The translations under genes were made by a program, and so were the position numbers. From positions 3,713,748 through 3,777,747 of the forward strand of contig NC_059255.1 in NCBI RefSeq assembly GCF_017591435.1: a DNA stretch of 64,000 nt. The letters are read 5' to 3'. This DNA is from Portunus trituberculatus (lineage: Eukaryota > Arthropoda > Malacostraca > Decapoda > Portunidae). The notes under the pieces are model-generated. The model saw nothing but the letters and a program-made list of their open reading frames with translations. It was not told the DNA's origin and did not search any database. This document shows, one piece after another, positions 44,401-64,000 of the stretch. Position 1 is the stretch's first letter, and every line of letters starts with the position of its first letter.

Positions 44401-45105
44401 GTGGTAGTAGGAGGAGGAAGAGAAGGCAGAGGAAACAAGTAGGTATGAAAGAGACGAGTAGTAGTAGTAGTAGTAATAGGTGGATTGCTAACGTGGAAGG
44501 AAATAAATATCAGATCGCGGTGATGCCTGGAGAGAGAGAGAGAGAGAGAGAGAGCGTCGCCATTAATAGAATCTTTCCTTTTCATACGCAAATGTAGGTG
44601 TAGAGAGACAAAATAGCAAAGCAGAACCACCACCTCCACCTCCACAATGGAAGACAAGATAGACTGTAGACAGAATAGACTCAGTTAACTCAGACACAAG
44701 AGAAGGAAGTGTGTGTGTGGTGGGGGGGGGAGGGTTCCTGTCTCTCACTCCAGCTAAGGACGCACTGGTGACTGATGAGAGATGAACAAAGATGAAAAAA
44801 AATATATTAAAAATGAAAGTAAATTTGTTGAGAATGGATTTGTGTGTGTGTGTCCTTGCTTTTTCCCTCTCCCAGCCTCTCTCAGTCTACCTTCACTCCT
44901 CCAGTTCTATTTCTCTATCTATTCACACTCCTAGCCTCTCGCTCTTTTTACTCTCCCAGTTCATCCCAATCTTTTTCGGTTTTCTCTCTCCCAGCCTTTT
45001 CCCAACCTTCGTCTAACTCTTTCCTATTTCTTATGTTCCAGCCCTCGTATCCCAATCTTTTTGTTTTCTCTCCCAGCCTTTGCCCAACCTCCTAGTCTTT
45101 CTCTA
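44401..45105. other. Simple-sequence-rich region, no gene
   Basis: GTA triplets at about 44458-44474, (GA)n at about 44530-44554, a G-run near 44723, then a CT-rich stretch with recurring CTCTCCCAGCCTTT words (44870-45110). No supported coding region. Confidence 0.55.
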
Positions 45106-45109
45106 ATTT

Positions 45110-45800
45110 TTTTTTTTTTCCAGCCCTCAATGTGATCAAAGGAGGAATCAATGAAAAGGAATAATTATCGGAAGAGGAACAGGAGACAAGGAGCAATGGT
45201 TTTGTGGCTAGAGGGAAAGTGCGGGAAGAGGCAAGAAATGAATTGGTAGCTTGAGAGAGGGAGGGGAGAGCTGTAGGAAAAAACAAGAATAAGGATTTAG
45301 TAACTTAAGTGAGGAGGAAGAATTAATGAAAAGATTAATTAGCCAGAAGTGTATTTTTAACATTACAGGGTCTTTGTATGTAAATAAAAAGTTTCCTTTA
45401 TATTAACATTGGTAGCTAAAGAGAAAGGAAACAAGGAGGAAAAACAGGTAGCTAGAGGAAGCAAAGATGAGGAAAAATTGTTTGGTAGCTTGAGAAAGAC
45501 AAAAGTAGAGACAAGAGACAAGGAGGAAAAAACAGGTAGAAGATAATGAGGAAAAATGGTTGGGTAGCTTGAGAAAGAAGACAAGTAGAAACAAGAGACA
45601 AGGAGGAAAAAGCAAGGATAATGAGGAAAAATAGTTTGGTAGCTTGAGAAAGAAGAAGTAAATAGTGGAGACAAGAGACAAGGAGGAAAAACAAGTAGAT
45701 GAAGAAGCAAGGATGAGGAAAATGGTTGGGTAGCTTGAGAAAGATGAGGAACAGGAAAAATTGTTTGCTAGAGAGAAATAGGATTAAAAGCAAGAGGAGA
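45110..45800 (+). repeat. ~80-bp tandem array, about six units
   Basis: Repeated TGGTAGCTTGAGAAAGAAGA, GAAACAAGAGACAAGGAGGA and AACAAGGATAATGAGGAAAA. Purine-rich on the plus strand. All minus-strand frames across it are shadows. Confidence 0.8.
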
Positions 45801-45951
45801 GTCATTTATATGCATTAATCTCCTTGTAAATAAATAAAATGCAGTAATCATGTTTTCCTTTTATTTTCTTCATTAATCACCAGTATGGAGGAACCGCGGT
45901 ACACTGTCAGAATGAATGCTCCACGCCCGATGTCTTCAGCCTGGCACTTAC

Positions 45952-45970
45952 CTCGCCATCCTGTCCCCAT
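45952..45970 (-). other. Candidate short first coding exon end (ATG plus splice donor)
   Basis: On the minus strand ACCGCCATGG (near-ideal start context, ATG at 45968-45970) is followed 19 bases later by GCGAG|GTAAGTGCC, a consensus donor (GT at 45950-45951). A second strong donor, GG|GTAAGTAATG, lies just upstream near 46010. It sits in a small unique, GC-richer patch (45880-46060). No partner exon was identified, so it is only a candidate. Confidence 0.25.
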
Positions 45971-46079
45971 GGCGGTCTGGAGTCCCGACCTAACACAAGC
46001 ATTACTTACCCAGCTATTACTAGGCACCTTCTGAAACGCTTCCCTCACACCAGTAACTTCAAAAGGCTATACTTGAAGG

Positions 46080-48197
46080 CTTTTAAGGGTGTTTTATGAG
46101 ATTAAGATTTATTTATATATTAGAAACACTTGAAAACCCGCTCACTTTTGTCTGTGACCCAAGTTTTCAATGGTTTTTTTATATATTTGGTTTAACACCT
46201 GGGTTTATTTTAAGGGTATTTTTTTTACATTAAGATTAGCAAGATTCACAAGTGGAAGGAACGCTCTTAAAAACCTGACTAATCTTGTCCGGCTCAGGTT
46301 TTCAAGAACGCTTTTGATTCTTTAAGGTTTTTATATTTAGTGACATTTGTATATTGAGTGAACAGAACACTAAAACCCGGTTATTAATTTTTAAAGCCTT
46401 TGAAAATTGTCGTAGTGGGAGTGAAGCGCGTCACAACAGACGGCGGTGTGACGTCTGATGCACACTTGAAGAACCACCACGCAACATAAGACAGGACATC
46501 CCCTGAGGGCCACCACACAAAGGACAACCACCACAAGCCCCAGTAACACAACACCACTACTACAGCTACTACTACGGCTACCCTGGCCACTACAGCTACA
46601 CCGGTGCTGTGACAGTCAGCCCCCAAAGCACCGAAGTGAGGAAGTTTTAGAATCCCTGAGTAACGAGGGACTTAAATTTAATCCCCACAGACTGGACACC
46701 TTCCCGGAGTTAAGGGGGCTATGGGTCTGGCTGGGGGGCTGATGGGGGCTGGGTTCAGGGGAAGGGTTGTGAATTTAGTTTTAGTTGGGATGTAGCCATT
46801 CTCAGCTCTGTGCAGTGACATCCTAATACTCCAGGATCTTGAAGAAAACAATTTTTTAAAACTTTTTGGTGTAATTTCCAAATGGTAAAAAAATAAACTA
46901 TGTATAAATATATAAAAAATATAGATATATAAAGGTATATAAGGTGTTTTTTTCTCTAAATAAATAAAAAAGTTATCACAGGTTGGAGAAAGGCAGTTGA
47001 TGTTTGGTGATGAGGTAGCGCCGGGGACCTGAGGAGATAACACGTGCATTAGTGCCTACCCAGACACCTGCACACCAATTAATCAACAAACACTAAATAA
47101 CTCACTTCAAGATAGGAACAAAAATAATGGAATGTAATAATTATTGTATAACTCATAACACAAGACAGTTAATAATAATAATAATAATAAGAGGAAGGTA
47201 GTAGTAGTAGTAGCTTTGAATAATAATAATAATACAAGAAGCTCAAAGTGCACTCACACTAAGCGTGAACCTACCATCACTACACAATGTGCTAACCACT
47301 CACAAAAAAGGAAAAAGTTAAAAAGGTAATAGTTTGACATTAATAAAGAAGATAATAATAATAATAATGACTCGTGTTCCCAAACCCCTAGAATACTTTA
47401 CTGCCTACACCACAAAACCGAACACAACCTACCTTTCTTTGTAAACACCTAGACAGTTCCTAGACCTCACTGCCTAGATTCTCTCCACACCCAGACTCAG
47501 GATGTCAGAACACACCAGTCTTAGGATTAATTTATTTGTAAAATGAAAGTTACAATTCTGCACACATAATACAAAGAGCTGACTATGCTTTGGTTATTTC
47601 AATATATGAGAGTAGATGTTTTTTTTTCTTTTTTTATTATTATTATACTACACATTATCCTAAGTATATAAAATGCAAGCACAAATATAAAAAAAAATGT
47701 AAAAAAAAAATTAGGAAAAAAACTTATTCTCCCCTACAGAGGCCAGTGGGTGCTAGTCCAAGCGTCGAATGGAATGTGTCTTGCAAGGCTCCAGGGTGTT
47801 GAGGAGCCTGGCTGTCTACCACCCTATAGCTCAGCTCGCCTGCCCCACTCCTAGCTTTATCCTGACTGCCTGGGCCCTGACTCAAGCCCTGCCTCTGCCT
47901 GCCTGCCTCATGGCTAAACTGCTATGTACCTATTGTGTGGAAAATCATAAATTAGTCAACATTATCTCAAAAGGTTAGTCAAATATTTACATATATATAT
48001 AAATGCTCAATATCAAAACATTATTTCATGACTTATCTTAAGCAATAAATGCAAACAGTAATAATAATAATAATTCAACAAACCAAAGAAATAACTGATA
48101 TAGCAAAGTAACCTACGGCACCAAGGCTCTGTGATCACTACAATGAACAATGGTAGTAGTAATAGTAGAGTAGTCAAAAAGAGAAGGTTGGTACTCA
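46080..48197 (-). other. 3' flank / possible 3' UTR of the hnRNP gene
   Basis: 46080-46400 carries loose repeats with TTTTAAGGTGTTTT words. 46400-47040 is unique, and 47170-47370 has (TAA)n and (TAG)n tracts. Minus-strand AATAAA occurs at 47531-47536 and 47633-47638. A unique, GC-richer patch at about 47740-47930 could be a terminal UTR exon. The true transcript end cannot be set from sequence alone. Confidence 0.4.
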
Positions 48198-48198
48198 C
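48192..48198 (-). promoter_or_regulatory. Strong splice donor just after the hnRNP stop codon
   Basis: Minus-strand GTGG|GTGAGTACC, with the exon edge at 48198, lies 32 nt past the TAG. It would place an intron in the 3' UTR, close enough to the stop that nonsense-mediated decay is not expected by the usual 50-55 nt rule. Confidence 0.45.
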
Positions 48199-48229
48199 CC
48201 ACAGGACTCCCCCACCCCCCAAGGCTACT

Positions 48230-60698
<12,469 letters not shown>

Positions 60699-60739
60699 CT
60701 GTGTGGGAGACAATGGTAGCTACAGAACGACACAAAACA

Positions 60740-60775
60740 CCACCACCACCACCAACACCACCACCACCACCCCAG
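60740..60775. repeat. (CCA)n tract
   Basis: CACCACCACCACC-type triplets with minor interruptions, 40 bases upstream (transcript sense) of the first visible hnRNP exon. Confidence 0.85.
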
Positions 60776-60851
60776 CATGTACCAATATTGTGCTGGATAA
60801 ACCTATTCTATTTATTTATTTTTTTTTTTTTTCTTGAAGGTAATGGAACAG

Positions 60852-60930
60852 GAAAGGAAGGAAGGAAGGAAGGAAGGAAGGAAGGAAGGAAGGAAGGAAG
60901 GAAGGAAGGAAGGAAGGAAGGAAGGAAGAG
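60852..60930. repeat. (GGAA)n microsatellite and purine-rich tail
   Basis: About 18 GGAA tetranucleotides, followed by A/G-rich sequence to about 61340. All Phe/Leu/Ser-rich minus-strand frames over it are simple-sequence translations. Confidence 0.95.
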
Positions 60931-61534
60931 AAGAGAAGGAAGAAGAAGAGAGAGAAGAGAAGGAAGGGAAGGGAAGGGAAGGAAGGAAAGAGAGAGAGAA
61001 AGATGAGATGAGACATGACGAGAGAAGAAAACAAGAGAAATAAGAAGGGTAAGAATAGAGAAGGACAGGAAGGAATGATGGAAGGAAGGAAAATTGATAA
61101 ATGGAAGGATGGAAATGAAAAAAAAAGAGGGAATGGAAGAAATTATGGTAGTATGAAATGAAGAAAGAAATAATGTAAATGCAGAGAAAAGAAATGAAAG
61201 GAAATGGAGGAAATGAAGGAAAAACAGAGATAAAGAAAGGAAGGAATAAAGAAAAGGAAATAAATAAAAAAAGGAAAAAATGCGAGAAATAGAAAAAATG
61301 AAAACCAGAAAAGGAAGAGAAATGAAGAAAACTGAAAAAGAGAAAGAGACAAATAAACAAACCCAAGACCAACACAAAAGAAAACAAAAAAAGAAAACCT
61401 GATAAACTAAAATAACAAATAAACAAATAAGAGAAACAAAATAGAACAAAAAGAACAAACAAAAAAAATTAAACTAAGAAATAAAACAAGAAAAAATATA
61501 TAGAAAATAGTAAAAAAAATAAATAAAATAAGAA

Positions 61535-61572
61535 TCTTTACCCCACACACACACACACACACACACACACAG
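61535..61572. repeat. (CA)n microsatellite
   Basis: About 16 CA dinucleotides. Just right of it (61575-61640, minus strand) two GTAAG donors and a short unique patch hint at an exon, which I could not confirm. Confidence 0.85.
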
Positions 61573-61647
61573 TCTTAAGCTTACCACAACAGCTTTTCTC
61601 TTACCAAGGTCTGTTGTGTCAAGCTGTCCCCAGGAAGTTTGTAAATA

Positions 61648-61900
61648 GGAGGAGGAGGAGGAGGAGGAGGAGGAGGAGGAGGAGGAGGAGGAGGAGAGAA
61701 AGAAAAGAAAAGGAAAAGAAAAGAAAAGAAAAGAAAAGAAAAGAAAAGAAAAGAAAAGAAAAGAAAAGAAAAAGAAAAGAAAAGAAAAAGAAGAACAAGA
61801 ACAAAAGAACAAGAACAAGAACAAGAAGAACAAGAACAACAAGAAGAAGAAGAAGAAGAAGAAGAAGAAGAAGAAGAAGAAGAAGAAGAAGAAGAAGCTT
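61648..61900. repeat. (GGA)n, (AAAAG)n and (GAA)n compound microsatellite
   Basis: GGA triplets at about 61648-61694, AAAAG pentamers at about 61700-61770, GAACAA words, then GAA triplets at about 61840-61896. 61900-62400 is A/G-rich without genes; (CT)n at about 62407-62427. Confidence 0.95.
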
Positions 61901-62549
61901 GTTAATAGAGGTAAAAGAGGATAAAGGGAGGAGGAGGAGATGATAAAGGATAAGGGAAGAGGAGGAAGAGATGACAAATAGAAGAAAAGAAGACGATAGA
62001 TAAGAAAAGATAAAAAGGAAGAGATAGGATAAGAAAAAGGAGAATTTGGGAGTAGATTGGATAAAGAAGGGAAGAGGAAGAGATATAAGAGAAGGAAGAT
62101 AAGGAGAGGAAAAAATGGTAAGAGGATAAGAGGAAGGAAGAAATATGGGAATAAGAGAAGGAAAAAAGAAAAATTACGAGAAAAGGAAGGAAAGAAGAAT
62201 AAGGAAAGAAATTACAGGAAAAATGGAAAGAAAAATGAGAAAAGGGAATGAAGAAAAAAAAAATAAAGGAAAGGGAAAATGAAATAGAGGAAAATACAAA
62301 TGAAAAATGAAAAACCCAAAAAGAAAGAACAAAAAACTTTAAAGAAAATAAATAAAAGCTATAGTAAAGAAAAACTCGAGAAATATCTTTACAGTCGACA
62401 AGTGCTCTCTCTCTCTCTCTCTCTCTCAAAGCAGCAACAAGCAACACACAGTAACACTATCCCAACCATAGACTCCCTCCTCCCGTCACTGCAGACAACA
62501 CCAGACAACACCCGCCACTAACATCACCTCAAATACCAACACTAACACC

Positions 62550-64000
62550 ACCACTTGTTTCTCCACGCAGGGAAACACTTGGGTCTCGAAACACTATTCA
62601 ATGGAAGGTTTGGCATTACTATTTACAACTGGAAGGAAGGTTTGGTGTGTGTCCTAAACATTCAGTTGTAGAAAATGTTATCTGATATTCCTACTCAATT
62701 TTCCTGGCTAAACTTCCTTCACCAATTGAAAACTAACACCAGCACTGATTCACCAAGGAGGGAAAATATTCAGGATTTGTAACACTATTGAAAAGGATTG
62801 GTGCAGTTTTCTTATCGTTTTTGGTCGTAGAAAATGCAACCTGATTTTCCTGGCTAACCTTGCATCACCAAATGAAAACTAACACCAGCACTGATTCACC
62901 AAGGAGGGAAAATATTCAGGATTCGTAACACTATTGAAAAGGATTGGTGTGATGTCCTTATCGTTTTTGGTCGTAGAAAATGCAACCTGATTTTCCTGGC
63001 TAACCTTGCATCACCAAATGAAAACTAACACCAGCACTGATTCACCAAGGAGGAAAATATTCAGGAAACACTATTGAAAAGGATTGGTGTGATGTCCTTA
63101 TCGTTTTTGGTCGTAGAAAATGCAACCTGATTTTCCTGGCTAACCTTGCATCACCAAATGAAAACTAACACCAGCACTGATTCACCAAGGAGGGAAAATA
63201 TTCAGGATTCGTAACACTATTGAAAAGGATTGGTGTGATGTCCTTATCGTTTTTGGTCATAGAAAATGCAACCTGATTTTCCTGGCTAACCTTGCGTCAC
63301 CAAATGAAAACTAACACCAGCACTGATTCACCAAGGAGGGAAAATATTCAAACACTATTGAAAAGGATTGGTGTGATGTCCTTATCGTTTTTGGTCGTAG
63401 AAAATGCAACCTGATTTTCCTGGCTAACCTTGCATCACCAAATGAAAACTAACACCAGCACTGATTCACCAAGGAGGGAAAATATTCAGGATTCGTAACA
63501 CTATTGAAAAGGATTGGTGTGATGTCCTAATTGTTTTTGGTCATAGAAAATGCAACCTGTTTTTTCCTTGCTAACCTGACCTAACCCAATACAAACACTA
63601 ACACCAGCACTTGTTTCTCCACGCAGGGAAAATATTTGGGACTCGTAACACTATTTAAAGAAAGGTTTGACGCGATTTCCTTATCGTTTATAGCTGTAGA
63701 AAACATAACTCCATTTTCTAACATGATTTTACTCGCTAACCTTGCTTCACTAAATACAAACACTAACACTGACACTTGTTTCTCCACGCAGGGAAAACAT
63801 TTGGGACTCGTAACACTATTTAAAGAAAGGTTTGACCAGATGTCCTTATCGTTGTAGAGAATATAGCCTAATTTTTCTTGCCGATCTTGCTTCAAATACA
63901 AACACTGACATTGCCACTTTGTTTCACCACGCAGGGAAAATATCTGGGACTCGTAACACTATTGAAGGGAATGTTTGATGTGACGTTCTTACTGTTTTAA
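62550..64000 (+). repeat. ~150-bp satellite, about nine units, running off the window
   Basis: Units combine ACTAACACCAGCACTGATTC, CACCAAGGAGGGAAAATATT, CAGGATTCGTAACACTATTG, AAAAGGATTGGTGTGATGTC, CTTATCGTTTTTGGTCGTAG and CCTGATTTTCCTGGCTAACC. The middle five are nearly identical. The outer ones diverge and carry a TTTCTCCACGCAG word where the others have TTCACCAAGGAG. Confidence 0.92.

Noticed and set aside
43292..44657. Chain of minus-strand ORFs (108, 150 and 197 aa) resembling a repeat protein
   Set aside because: They follow the 165-bp tandem array, change frame between units and have no conserved residue pattern.
61474..61977. Phe/Ser-rich minus-strand ORFs at 60.8-62.0 kb
   Set aside because: They read GGAA, GGA, AAAAG and GAA microsatellites; length is due to lack of stops in simple sequence.

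Overview
This window looks like nuclear DNA of an arthropod, most likely a decapod crustacean and perhaps a portunid crab. Three things point there: an intron-rich hnRNP A/B gene of the Hrb87F/Hrb98DE type, a LINE of the CR1/Jockey kind, and an extreme load of simple repeats with TTAA-flanked MITEs. The species call is inference. Most of the 64 kb is repeat, and four protein-coding units can be supported.

Layout. 1-6.9 kb: AT-rich, gene-free, with a strikingly G-poor plus strand, a 33-bp minisatellite and a (TA)n tract. 6.9-15.3 kb: a ~160-bp satellite in forward orientation, then long simple repeats and a 20-bp minisatellite, then the same satellite inverted. 15.3-19.4 kb: units of a ~350-bp repeat in both orientations, forming large palindromes and split by an 881-bp piggyBac-type element with TTAA target duplications and a readable empty site. 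19.4-21.9 kb: two more tandem arrays, one grown from a TTAA MITE.

22.2-27.7 kb (minus strand) is the most novel part. An apparently intronless gene with a TATA box starts at 27617. It encodes a Cys/His-rich N-terminal domain followed by acidic and Lys/Asn/Glu repeats with about 30 psi-K-x-E (SUMO-acceptor-like) motifs. Just downstream, after a short block where the reading frame breaks, is a second open frame with ten 44-residue basic repeats, each with an invariant V-T-P-A-(K/R) motif. They may be one broken gene, two exons or two genes. I recognise neither protein family.

27.7-33.5 kb: MITE and minisatellites. 33.5-35.5 kb (plus): a 13-finger C2H2 zinc-finger protein whose 3' splice site and leader lie in the last copy of a tandem repeat. 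36.0-40.0 kb: a decayed LINE and a second 3' fragment of the family. 40.2-45.8 kb: inverted repeat pair, tRNA-derived SINE, tandem arrays and a GC-richer possible promoter.

48.2-60.7 kb (minus): the hnRNP A/B gene. Six exons join in phase to two RRMs, a Gly/Asn/Gln-rich tail and a PY-NLS. Its introns carry many tandem repeats, MITE copies and a LINE 3' end. 60.7-64 kb: simple repeats and a ~150-bp satellite running off the window. Any upstream leader exon of the hnRNP gene was not found.
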